Assembly (NCBI GenBank): GCA_022361315.1
Contig: JAKSBB010000405.1
Location: 1 to 10,391 of the forward strand
Source: Desulfobacterales bacterium
Lineage (GTDB): Bacteria; Desulfobacterota; Desulfobacteria; Desulfobacterales; Desulfobacteraceae
Direction of reading: 5' to 3'
DNA: 10,391 bases
The position numbers and the translations under genes are program-made. The notes beneath the pieces were generated by a model, which saw only the letters and a list, made by a program, of their open reading frames with translations, had not been told where the DNA came from and did not search any database. Positions 1 to 5,922 of this stretch are shown piece by piece. Numbering within the stretch: position 1 is the stretch's first letter; the number at the start of each line of letters is the position of its first letter.

Positions 1-308
1 ATCTTGGTGAATCCGGAAATTCCCTTGTACTGGCGAAGGGAATCGAAATCGCTGTTACGTCCGGTCAACAGTTTATGGGCATAGGCCTGGTGGCCCACGT
101 CCCAGACCAGGGTATCTTCAGGTAAATCAAAAACATAGTGAAGCGCAAGGGTCAGTTCCACCGCCCCAAGACTGGATGCCAGGTGACCGCCGTTTTTTGA
201 GACCACCTCAATAATTCTGTGGCGGATTTCCTGGGCCAGTATCTCCAGATCCTGGCGGGAGAGCTTTTTCAAGTCTTCCGGTGTATTAATTGCGTTAAGA
301 AAATTCAA
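1..308 (-). CDS. dxs: 1-deoxy-D-xylulose-5-phosphate synthase, N-terminal part (cut by window edge)
   Basis: Dxs is the thiamine-diphosphate enzyme that condenses pyruvate with glyceraldehyde-3-phosphate, the first step of the cytoplasmic MEP isoprenoid pathway. About 102 N-terminal codons are present of a usual ~620-640; the rest lies beyond the left edge. Family landmarks visible are the helix ending in [21 protein letters not shown] (residues ~28-48), [11 protein letters not shown], then [17 protein letters not shown] with the conserved His of the TPP site. The start is TTG at 308-306: an in-frame TGA lies only two codons upstream (314-312) and AAAGG at 319-315 is a well-spaced ribosome-binding site, so no longer N-terminus is possible. 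It follows ispA by 75 bp on the same strand, the usual xseA-xseB-ispA-dxs order, so co-transcription is likely. Identification is very secure from sequence; the operon is inferred. Confidence 0.95.
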   Translation of the reverse strand, partial: MNFLNAINTPEDLKKLSRQDLEILAQEIRHRIIEVVSKNGGHLASSLGAVELTLALHYVFDLPEDTLVWDVGHQAYAHKLLTGRNSDFDSLRQYKGISGFTK

Positions 309-311
309 TTG

Positions 312-319
312 TCACCTTT
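312..319 (-). promoter_or_regulatory. Shine-Dalgarno site for dxs
   Basis: Reads AAAGGTGA on the minus strand, with AAAGG ending 6 nt before the TTG codon at 308-306. It supports the unusual TTG start. The TGA inside it is also the in-frame stop that blocks any upstream start. Confidence 0.7.
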
Positions 320-383
320 ATTTATATGGCCGGTGCCGGTATGACACCGGTTCTCATCCTTTAAATCCCGCAGGCGGCAGACA

Positions 384-1313
384 TCACCGCTTCCGGTTGA
401 TAATGTAATGGGCAATGGCCCTCAGGGGATCTGCTTTTGCATCAAACTCTCCATCCAAAGCATCCACCGCTTCTTTTATCAATTCCCGGCCAAAGGCTTT
501 GGATTCATCCAACCCGATGATGGCGGGGAATGTCATTTTATCGTGCAGGGCGTCAGAGCCTGCCGCCTTTCCCATGATCTCCGGATCCCCCTCAACGTTC
601 AATATGTCATCCATCACCTGAAAAGCCAGGCCGATGGCTTCGGCATAGGTGATCAGGGCGGACAGGGCAGGGGGGGAGGCGTTGGCCCCAAGTGCGCCGG
701 CTTCCACGCTGACCCGGATCATTGCACCGGTCTTATGCCGGTGTATTTTCTTTAGATGGGCCAGCCGCTGGTCTTTATTCCCCAATTCGGCGGCAGGCAT
801 GGCCTCGGCCTGCATATCCAGCATCTGCCCCTCAACCATGCCGCGGACGCCGGCAGCCTCTGAAATCTTCTCCACCAGGGTCAGACGGGTACCGGCATCC
901 GGATAGTGGTCAAACATCCGGTCGGCGGCTGCCAGGACATGGAAGGCCTGGGTCAGCAGCCCGTCTCCCGCGAGAATTGCCGTCGCTTCGGAGAATTTTT
1001 TGTGGCAGGTGGGCAGCCCCCGGCGCAGATCATCATCATCCATGGCCGGCAGGTCGTCGTGGATCAGGGAGTAGGTGTGGATCATTTCAATGGCACAGCA
1101 GGCGGGCAGGGCGGCCTTGGGTTCACCACCACATGCTTCTGCAGCAGCGATTGCCAGGACCGGCCGGACACGTTTGCCGCCGGCCATGAGGGAATGTGCC
1201 ATGGCCCGGGTCAGCTCCGCATCGGGGATAAAACTGCCCAGTATTCGCTCCAGCGCAGACTCCACCAGGATACGATTGTCTTTCAGATAATCAGCAAGAT
1301 TGAATTGGTTCAT
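384..1313 (-). CDS. ispA: Farnesyl diphosphate synthase (polyprenyl synthetase family)
   Basis: Adds isopentenyl diphosphate to DMAPP/GPP to make farnesyl diphosphate, the C15 precursor of undecaprenyl carriers and quinone side chains. The 309-residue protein has the trans-prenyltransferase signature: GGKRVRP (45-51, IPP binding), first Asp-rich motif DDLPAMDDDD (86-95) followed by LRRG (96-99), a KTG at 194-196, and second Asp-rich motif DDILNVEGD (235-243). Length and the DDLPAMDDDDLRRG form fit bacterial FPP/GGPP synthases; chain length is not proven by sequence, so geranylgeranyl diphosphate synthase is the main alternative. The ATG at 1313 gives the standard N-terminus. No good Shine-Dalgarno precedes it: AAGG lies ~17 nt away, but the octamer AAAGACGA touches the ATG. 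It lies 26 bp after xseB and 75 bp before dxs, so is probably part of an xseA-xseB-ispA-dxs transcript that joins it to the upstream enzyme of its own pathway. Confidence 0.95.
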   Translation of the reverse strand: MNQFNLADYLKDNRILVESALERILGSFIPDAELTRAMAHSLMAGGKRVRPVLAIAAAEACGGEPKAALPACCAIEMIHTYSLIHDDLPAMDDDDLRRGLPTCHKKFSEATAILAGDGLLTQAFHVLAAADRMFDHYPDAGTRLTLVEKISEAAGVRGMVEGQMLDMQAEAMPAAELGNKDQRLAHLKKIHRHKTGAMIRVSVEAGALGANASPPALSALITYAEAIGLAFQVMDDILNVEGDPEIMGKAAGSDALHDKMTFPAIIGLDESKAFGRELIKEAVDALDGEFDAKADPLRAIAHYIINRKR

Positions 1314-1339
1314 TCGTCTTTGTTTATTTTCCTTAAGGT

Positions 1340-1576
1340 CTATTTGGGCGGCTGTTCCGTTTCAAAAAGCGTCTCTTTGGGTTCTCCGGCACCTGTCCGG
1401 GTCAACTGAGTGATCTTTTTCTCTGTCTTATCCAGAACATCCAGGCAGAATTTGGTCTGGGCCATGCCGGTTTCGTATTTCTTAACCGCCTGCTCCAGGG
1501 TCAGTTCCCCGGATTCCATTTCCCGGACGATGTCTTCCAGTTGTGCCAGTGCGGATTCAAATGTTTTTTTTGCCAT
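1340..1576 (-). CDS. xseB: Exodeoxyribonuclease VII small subunit
   Basis: XseB is the helical small subunit that binds several-fold to XseA to form exonuclease VII, which degrades single-stranded DNA to acid-insoluble oligonucleotides in mismatch repair and DNA clean-up. The 78-residue protein is of normal family length and carries the family pattern: FESALAQLEDIVREMESGEL (6-25), LEQAVKKYETG (27-37), a Cys at 44, then a second helix ending near ITQL. The C-terminal ~20 residues are polar and probably disordered. It lies 58 bp after xseA and 26 bp before ispA. Its ATG has no GGAGG; the closest candidate is AAAGACGA, 7 nt upstream. Between xseA and this gene lies a tandem 23-bp duplication that includes the xseA stop. 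Identification is secure from the motif and from xseA beside it. Confidence 0.95.
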   Translation of the reverse strand: MAKKTFESALAQLEDIVREMESGELTLEQAVKKYETGMAQTKFCLDVLDKTEKKITQLTRTGAGEPKETLFETEQPPK

Positions 1577-1610
1577 AACGGTTTCGTCTTTAGCTTATTT
1601 ATAAAAAATA

Positions 1611-1656
1611 TTTATTCCGTGGATTCAACCCGGTTTATTCACAAGATTCAACCCGG
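1611..1656 (-). repeat. Tandem 23-bp duplication across the xseA stop codon
   Basis: Two adjacent 23-bp units (minus strand 1656-1634 and 1633-1611) share the 12-mer CCGGGTTGAATC and the 7-mer GAATAAA, differing only in the 4 bases between them: 19 of 23 identical. The first copy encodes the last residues and TAA stop of XseA; the second is non-coding spacer before xseB. The unit is not a multiple of three, so the second copy is not extra coding sequence in frame. Confidence 0.8.
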
Positions 1657-2978
1657 GAGACCAGTCTTCCTTTTGCCAGTATGATTTCAACCCGGTCCTC
1701 CGGTGTCACTGTGTCGGCGTCCGTTATCACCCGGTCTGTGCCAAACTCCCGTGTGATGCTGTACCCCCTGTCCAGAATAGCTGCCGGATTGAGCGCTTCA
1801 AGGCGGCCGGTGAGTTCTTTGAGCCGGCCAGCGCCGGCGTCTGTGTACCTGGCCATGGCCATATCCAAGGTGCCTTTGAGATCTGTCACCAGTTTGACCT
1901 TTTCCTGAATCCGGGAAAGGGGCAGGGCATTTTCCAGAGTTCGTTTAAGCCAGAATAGGCGTTCCCGGTCCCGTGAAAGTTTACGATCCATAGCAGCCTG
2001 CAGCCGGTTTTCAGCATCTTCGATTCTAAATCTGAAATCATCCACTACCCGGGCCGGACTTTTCAGTCGCCCCCCCAATTCCCTGAGACGGTCTTTCAGC
2101 AGTCGAATCCGCTTCTCCATGGCTGTGTCCAAAGCAGCGTTCAACCGGTTAACCTGGTGCAAAAGTGCCCGCTGATCCGGAAGCACCATTTCAGCTGCGG
2201 CCGACGGGGTAGGGGCCCGAAGGTCTGAAACAAAATCAGCAATGGTAAAATCAATTTCGTGGCCAACCCCGGTAACCACAGGGATCTTAGATTCGTGAAT
2301 TGCACGTGCAACAGTTTCGGTATTGAATGCCCAAAGGTCTTCAATGGAACCGCCACCACGGGCCAGAATGATGACATCTGATGTATTTATCTCATTCACC
2401 ATCTGAATGGCGGCACCGATCTCACCTTCGGCGGACTCTCCCTGGACTTTCACTGGAACAATTTCAAGGCGGCATCCGGGAAATCTCCGGGTGGCCACAT
2501 GAATAATATCCCGGACTGCGGCGCCGGTACCTGAAGTAATTACAGATATTTTTTCCGGCAGGAAGGGCAGGGGCTTTTTGTGCGCAGAATCAAACCAGCC
2601 CTGATCTGACAGCTTCTTCTTCAGAGCCTCAAAGGCCTGCTGGAGTGATCCGGCTCCTTCGGGTTCCATGTGCTCGAAAATAAGCTGATAGGACCCCCTG
2701 GGTTCGTACAGGGATATCCGTGCCATCCCGGTGATTTTCATTCCGTTCTCAGGCCGGAAGGACAGACGACGCTTCTGATTCTTGAACATGACGCAAGAAA
2801 TTACGGCATTGGCATCTTTGAGAGAAAAATAAGAATGGCCGGAAGCCGGGGTTACGTAGTTTGAGACTTCTCCGGTAATCCAGAGAAAAGGATAACGGTC
2901 CTCCAGCAGGGTTTTGATTTCCCTGGTAAGGCTGCCAACGGTATATGTGCGCCCATGGTTGTTTTGTGCCGGCATCAT
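1635..2978 (-). CDS. xseA: Exodeoxyribonuclease VII large subunit
   Basis: Catalytic subunit of exonuclease VII, a metal-independent single-strand-specific nuclease that cuts from both ends and works with XseB. Family order is complete. An N-terminal OB-fold holds WITGEVSNYVTPASGHSYFS. The nuclease core follows with ITSGTGAAVRD (147-157), RGGGSIEDLW (207-216), GVGHEID (237-243) and DLRAPTPSAAAE (252-263). A long charged coiled-coil region that binds XseB comes next, then a C-terminal segment with LDRGYSITR. Asp157, Arg207, His240 and Asp243 line up with residues I recall as catalytic in the E. coli enzyme (D155, R205, H238, D241). A longer reading from TTG at 3002 exists, but ATG at 2978 is preferred: GGAAAG lies just before it and the start then matches homologs. 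The next ATG at 2975 is equally possible (446 versus 447 residues). A good promoter lies 33 bp upstream. It is first in a probable four-gene operon. Confidence 0.95.
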   Translation of the reverse strand: MMPAQNNHGRTYTVGSLTREIKTLLEDRYPFLWITGEVSNYVTPASGHSYFSLKDANAVISCVMFKNQKRRLSFRPENGMKITGMARISLYEPRGSYQLIFEHMEPEGAGSLQQAFEALKKKLSDQGWFDSAHKKPLPFLPEKISVITSGTGAAVRDIIHVATRRFPGCRLEIVPVKVQGESAEGEIGAAIQMVNEINTSDVIILARGGGSIEDLWAFNTETVARAIHESKIPVVTGVGHEIDFTIADFVSDLRAPTPSAAAEMVLPDQRALLHQVNRLNAALDTAMEKRIRLLKDRLRELGGRLKSPARVVDDFRFRIEDAENRLQAAMDRKLSRDRERLFWLKRTLENALPLSRIQEKVKLVTDLKGTLDMAMARYTDAGAGRLKELTGRLEALNPAAILDRGYSITREFGTDRVITDADTVTPEDRVEIILAKGRLVSRVESCE

Positions 2979-2981
2979 CGT

Positions 2982-2987
2982 CTTTCC
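2982..2987 (-). promoter_or_regulatory. Weak Shine-Dalgarno for xseA
   Basis: GGAAAG on the minus strand lies 3 nt before the ATG at 2978 (GGA core 6 nt before) and 6 nt before the ATG at 2975. It favours these starts over TTG at 3002. Confidence 0.5.
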
Positions 2988-3010
2988 AGAACTAAATAGC
3001 AAAGTTTATA

Positions 3011-3040
3011 CTTATAAAATGAATGTCACCGGAAAGTCAA
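3011..3040 (-). promoter_or_regulatory. Sigma70-like promoter of the xseA operon
   Basis: On the minus strand TTGACT (3040-3035, 5 of 6 matches to the -35 consensus) is followed after 18 bp by TATAAG (3016-3011, 5 of 6 matches to the -10 consensus). The predicted start is near 3004, giving a leader of about 26 nt before the xseA ATG at 2978. The lipoprotein gene upstream ends at 3092 without a clear terminator, so some read-through is possible. Confidence 0.6.
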
Positions 3041-3091
3041 TGCCGGAATATATAGGCGGTTTGAAGGTTTGGAACCTAAATAGCAGAACTA

Positions 3092-3424
3092 TTATTTCTT
3101 TCTCTTTTTTGAGGAACTCTTTTTCTTTTTTGCCTTTTTTGTCTTGGATGATTTGGGCTTGTCGATATCATAGGGACTGTCAATGTCATAGGTTTTGCCC
3201 GCAATGGTAATATCCAGATCTCCGTCGGATTCAAAGGCATAGCTGAACGGCGTGTTCTGTTTCGGACCAAACCGGTCCAGATGGTAAGAATTTCCCTGAT
3301 AATCGATCCGGACTTTGGTGGCGGACAGATACTTGTACTCAAAGGGCAGATCCTGACCGCATCCCGAAACAAGAGCAATCAGAATAAAAAATGAAATGAC
3401 AACGGCGGTGTATCGACGGCACAT
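3092..3424 (-). CDS. Small lipoprotein with lysine-rich C-terminal tail, function unknown
   Basis: I do not recognise a named family. The 110-residue product begins with a type II signal peptide: basic MCRRY, hydrophobic stretch 6-19 and lipobox LVSGC, so Cys22 should be lipidated and the protein anchored to a cell-envelope membrane facing the periplasm. Residues 24-88 form a short polar domain (DLPFEYKYLSATKVRIDYQG then SYHLDRFG) likely to be beta-rich. YDID occurs twice (79-82 and 85-88). Residues 91-110 are a tail with 13 Lys/Arg in 20, otherwise mostly Ser. The ATG at 3424 is chosen over an upstream ATG at 3484 because AAAGGAG lies 6 nt before it and the signal peptide then starts properly. 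It lies upstream of xseA on the same strand and divergent from the BI-1 gene. The tail could bind anionic cell-wall or LPS groups; this is a guess. Confidence 0.8.
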   Translation of the reverse strand: MCRRYTAVVISFFILIALVSGCGQDLPFEYKYLSATKVRIDYQGNSYHLDRFGPKQNTPFSYAFESDGDLDITIAGKTYDIDSPYDIDKPKSSKTKKAKKKKSSSKKRKK

Positions 3425-3430
3425 AAATTT

Positions 3431-3437
3431 CTCCTTT
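3431..3437 (-). promoter_or_regulatory. Shine-Dalgarno site for the lipoprotein gene
   Basis: AAAGGAG on the minus strand, 6 nt before the ATG at 3424. It is the strongest such site on the minus strand in the window and decides the start, excluding the 20-codon extension to 3484. Confidence 0.8.
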
Positions 3438-3563
3438 GGGTTGTCAGCGTCTTTGATTTGCAGCCACAGGGGCATTTTAAACAAATCCGATGCAAATTAC
3501 CAGATAAGTGTGGTGGAGCCGCTGCCGCAACAAGTCATTTTTTACGCCAATATTCAATGTCTG

Positions 3564-3577
3564 ATAATATATATTAT
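3564..3577. repeat. Perfect 14-bp AT-only palindrome
   Basis: ATAATATATATTAT reads the same on both strands and lies in the AT-rich block between the divergent lipoprotein and BI-1 genes. It could be a regulator site or simply low-complexity promoter DNA; its composition makes a chance palindrome fairly likely. Confidence 0.4.
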
Positions 3578-3662
3578 GTAAACTTTTTAATTATTATATG
3601 TAAAATTTTATCATTTGAGGGCCCCGCCGCCCCGTCAAATCAGGCATAACCAAATTGTAATC

Positions 3663-3690
3663 TTGAATTCTACCCTGCCCGTGTTATATT
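3663..3690 (+). promoter_or_regulatory. Sigma70-like promoter of the BI-1 family gene
   Basis: TTGAAT (3663-3668) and TATATT (3685-3690) are separated by 16 bp. The predicted transcription start is near 3697, about 45 nt before the ATG at 3742. The -10 box sits in the loop of a perfect 7-bp inverted repeat, described separately. Confidence 0.5.
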
Positions 3691-3697
3691 ACGGGCA
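3676..3697. promoter_or_regulatory. Inverted repeat around the -10 box, candidate operator
   Basis: TGCCCGT (3676-3682) and ACGGGCA (3691-3697) form a perfect 7-bp inverted repeat with an 8-bp centre that contains the -10 box TATATT. A dimeric regulator binding here would block RNA polymerase. No regulator gene lies nearby, so the binding protein is unknown. Confidence 0.4.
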
Positions 3698-3726
3698 ATA
3701 TAAACTATGACCCCAACGATAAAACC

Positions 3727-3731
3727 GGAGG
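3727..3731 (+). promoter_or_regulatory. Shine-Dalgarno site for the BI-1 family gene
   Basis: GGAGG lies 10 nt before the ATG at 3742, a slightly long but normal spacing. It fits that ATG better than the next in-frame ATG four codons later. Confidence 0.7.
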
Positions 3732-3741
3732 AATTCACCAA

Positions 3742-4449
3742 ATGAATGCAAACATGTCCTTTCAACAAACCGGCGCTGTCACCCGAGTCAACGCCTTTAT
3801 CAGAAGCACCTATAACTGGATGACCGTAGGTCTGGTGGCCACCGGCCTGACATCTTTCTTTGTCTCCGAAAGTCCGGCACTGCTCCAGATCATGTTCGGC
3901 AATCCCATTATGCCCATTGCCATGTTCATCGGCCTGATTATTCTCTGCGGCTTTCTCGGCGCCAGAGTTCATAAAATGCAGGCAAGCACGGCCACCGGCC
4001 TTTTTGTGGCACTCACCGTGCTTTACGGTGTCTGCCTGGCCCCGATTTTCCTGGCCTACACCAAGGCTTCCATTGCCTCAACCTTTTTTATCTGTGCCGC
4101 CACATTCGGCTGCGCCAGCATTTACGGCATGGTAACCAAAAAGGATCTGACCGGCATGGGACAATTCCTGATGATGGGCCTGATGGGTATTTTCATTGCC
4201 ATGATCATTAACATCTTTATCAGCAGCTCAGCCATGCAGACCATCATCTCCATGATCGCTGTGGTTATCTTTACCGGGCTGACCGCCTATGATACCCAGA
4301 AACTGCGCTCCATGGCACTGACCATGCCCGACAATGCCACCGGCGCAATGATCAGAAAAGGTGCCATCATGGGCGCCCTGAGTCTTTACCTTGACTTCAT
4401 GGGGCTCTTTGTTCACCTGCTTCATCTGCTGGGTGTTGCCAGAGATTAA
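3742..4449 (+). CDS. Bax inhibitor-1 / YccA family seven-helix inner-membrane protein
   Basis: The 235-residue protein belongs to the BI-1 (TMBIM) family, which includes E. coli YccA and YbhL and Bacillus YetJ. Hydrophobic segments lie at about 24-42, 54-72, 81-104, 109-130, 140-160, 165-182 and a less hydrophobic seventh at 205-230. The family motifs are clear: FTGLTAYDTQKL (177-188) and GALSLYLDFMGLF (211-223). Asp183 and Asp218 correspond to the acidic pair that in BsYetJ acts as a pH-sensitive latch of a calcium leak; YccA in E. coli modulates the FtsH protease. Which role applies here cannot be told from sequence. It is the only plus-strand gene, monocistronic, with its own promoter, a GGAGG 10 nt before ATG and a strong terminator 24 bp after the stop. 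Family assignment is very secure. Confidence 0.93.
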   Translation: MNANMSFQQTGAVTRVNAFIRSTYNWMTVGLVATGLTSFFVSESPALLQIMFGNPIMPIAMFIGLIILCGFLGARVHKMQASTATGLFVALTVLYGVCLAPIFLAYTKASIASTFFICAATFGCASIYGMVTKKDLTGMGQFLMMGLMGIFIAMIINIFISSSAMQTIISMIAVVIFTGLTAYDTQKLRSMALTMPDNATGAMIRKGAIMGALSLYLDFMGLFVHLLHLLGVARD

Positions 4450-4472
4450 TCAGCTACACATCACCTGAATAT

Positions 4473-4514
4473 AAAAGGGCTGGTTCCGATCTGAATTCGG
4501 AACCAGCCCTTTTT
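4473..4514. terminator. Bidirectional rho-independent terminator shared by BI-1 gene and glmM
   Basis: A perfect 17-bp stem (4473-4489 with 4497-4513) encloses a 7-nt loop. On the plus strand it is followed by TTTTTATTTT, ending the BI-1 transcript. On the minus strand the right arm ends in TTTT followed by ATA, ending the glmM transcript, whose stop codon is at 4543. The genes converge on it, so one hairpin serves both. Confidence 0.93.
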
Positions 4515-4542
4515 ATTTTCCGATTCAAAAACTTGTAAGTTT

Positions 4543-5880
4543 CTAAATATTGTCCCGAATCGCCTGGCAGATCTTCTCGCAACTCTGACGGGTAAGCCCT
4601 TCCTCAGGCCCCTCCACCATCACCCGGAGCAACGGCTGCGTACCGGAGTAACGCACAAGCACCCTGCCCTGGTCACCCAGGCTATCTTCGACGTCACGAA
4701 TCGCATTGGCAATCCCGGGTATTTTTGTAAAGTCCGGACGGGAAGCATCCACCTCAACGTTAATAAGAACCTGGGGATAGACCGTCATAATATCGGCGAG
4801 TTCGGATAAGGGCTTGCCTGTGGCAACCATGACTTCCAGCAGCTTGAGTGCCGTCAGCATGCCGTCACCCGTGGTATGTTCTTTGAGAAAGATCATATGC
4901 CCGGAGTCTTCACCACCGATGCTGGCCCCGGTTTCCTGCATCCGTTCCAGAACTTTCCGGTCCCCCACATCGGTGATCTCATGGGATACATCCAATGATT
5001 TCAGACAATTCACCAGCCCGATATTGCTCATAATTGTACTTACAACTATATTGTTTTCAAGGCGGGCTTCTGACTTTGCAAAATTCGCACAGATGGCAAG
5101 AATCCGGTCACCGGTAATTTCCCGGCCGGTATTATCCACAGCAATAAGGCGGTCCGCATCCCCGTCAAAAGCCAGGCCGGCATCCGCATTGCTTTCAACC
5201 ACAAGGGCAGCCACTTCCTCGGTGTGCTGGGAACCGCAATTATCATTAATATTGATACCGTCCGGGTCATTGTGGATGAATTGCACATCGAAAAGATCCG
5301 GATTGAATACCAGACCGGCACATCCACTGGCCGCACCATTGGCCACATCTATTACCAGCTTAAGCTTTTTATCGGGTTTCCTGTCAGGAAACTTACCAAG
5401 CAGAAACTCAGCGTAGCGCCGACAACTATCTGTAATTTCGGAGATTCTACCCACGCCATTCTGTGGAACATCCGGATCATCCAGAATAAATGACTCCAGC
5501 TTTTCCTCCTGGGCATCGGACAATTTGAGCCCGCCATGCCTGAATACTTTTATGCCGTTGTCATAGTAAGGATTGTGTGAGGCCGAGATCACAATGCCGG
5601 CACCCGCCGTTTCGATCACCGTGCTTAAATAGGCCACACCCGGTGTCGGAATAACACCGGCCAGCAGCACGTCAACACCCGTAGAGGCAATACCTGCGGC
5701 CAGCGCAGATTCCAGCATGGCGCCGGAAATACGGGTATCCCGTCCGATCACCACGGTGCTGTGTCCTGATTCAAGGGTTAGCATGCCCACGGCCCGGCCG
5801 GTTTTCATCGCCATATCACAGGTCATGGGGTAGGTATTCGCCCTGCCCCGTATTCCATCTGTACCAAATAGCTTTCCCAT
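4543..5880 (-). CDS. glmM: Phosphoglucosamine mutase
   Basis: Interconverts glucosamine-6-phosphate and glucosamine-1-phosphate in the cytoplasm, on the route to UDP-GlcNAc for peptidoglycan and lipopolysaccharide. The 445-residue protein has normal family length and starts with the typical MGKLFGTDGIRG. The phosphoserine loop is ISASHNP, with Ser101 as the phosphorylated residue. Mg2+ is held by DGDADR (Asp239, Asp241, Asp243). The sugar-specificity loop is GGEDSGH (322-328), the GlmM form rather than that of phosphomannomutase. The C-terminal phosphate loop reads RYSGTQPLLRV (410-420), with Gln where E. coli has Glu in SGTEP, a variation I believe occurs in other lineages. It is the last gene of a probable operon, 42 bp after the beta-helix gene, and ends at the shared terminator. 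The only candidate ribosome-binding site is the weak GGGAAAAG. Confidence 0.96.
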   Translation of the reverse strand: MGKLFGTDGIRGRANTYPMTCDMAMKTGRAVGMLTLESGHSTVVIGRDTRISGAMLESALAAGIASTGVDVLLAGVIPTPGVAYLSTVIETAGAGIVISASHNPYYDNGIKVFRHGGLKLSDAQEEKLESFILDDPDVPQNGVGRISEITDSCRRYAEFLLGKFPDRKPDKKLKLVIDVANGAASGCAGLVFNPDLFDVQFIHNDPDGININDNCGSQHTEEVAALVVESNADAGLAFDGDADRLIAVDNTGREITGDRILAICANFAKSEARLENNIVVSTIMSNIGLVNCLKSLDVSHEITDVGDRKVLERMQETGASIGGEDSGHMIFLKEHTTGDGMLTALKLLEVMVATGKPLSELADIMTVYPQVLINVEVDASRPDFTKIPGIANAIRDVEDSLGDQGRVLVRYSGTQPLLRVMVEGPEEGLTRQSCEKICQAIRDNI

Positions 5881-5922
5881 TCGCTTTTCCCGATTAGTTT
5901 TAATTCTATGGTCTGTAAAAAA

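Larger units (their letters stand above)
3425..3741. other. Divergent intergenic region (317 bp)
   Basis: No gene is supported here. Reading on the plus strand: lipoprotein ribosome-binding site (3431-3437), a mixed stretch to ~3540, a strongly AT-rich block (~3560-3612) with the perfect 14-bp palindrome at 3564-3577, a GC-rich patch (3619-3634) flanked by ATTTGA and TCAAAT, then the BI-1 promoter and ribosome-binding site (3663-3731). The AT-rich block is the likely place for the lipoprotein promoter, but I could not find a -35/-10 pair with normal spacing. TTTACA boxes are present on the minus strand without a well-placed -10. Confidence 0.6.

Noticed and set aside
330..350. CCGGTG and CACCGG as a possible hairpin terminator between ispA and dxs
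   Set aside because: Only 6 bp, with no T-run after it on the minus strand, so it should not stop transcription into dxs.
722..1189. Long plus-strand open frames opposite ispA (also 906-1409 and 408-755)
   Set aside because: They are antisense shadows of a well-conserved gene, have low-complexity Arg/Gly/Pro-rich translations, no ribosome-binding site and no recognisable domain.
1635..3002. 455-residue XseA from TTG at 3002
   Set aside because: This start falls within a few bases of the predicted transcription start near 3004, leaving no room for a ribosome-binding site; ATG at 2978/2975 has GGAAAG before it.
3065..3077. AGGTT-TGG-AACCT as a possible lipoprotein-gene terminator
   Set aside because: A 5-bp stem with 3-nt loop and no U-rich tail on the minus strand is too weak to call.
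3092..3484. 130-residue version of the lipoprotein starting at ATG 3484
   Set aside because: The extra 20 residues put charged sequence before the signal peptide and lack a ribosome-binding site, while ATG 3424 has AAAGGAG at ideal spacing.
4814..5416. 200-codon plus-strand open frame opposite glmM
   Set aside because: The minus frame is clearly GlmM with all active-site motifs; the opposite frame is Ser/Arg-rich and matches nothing I know.
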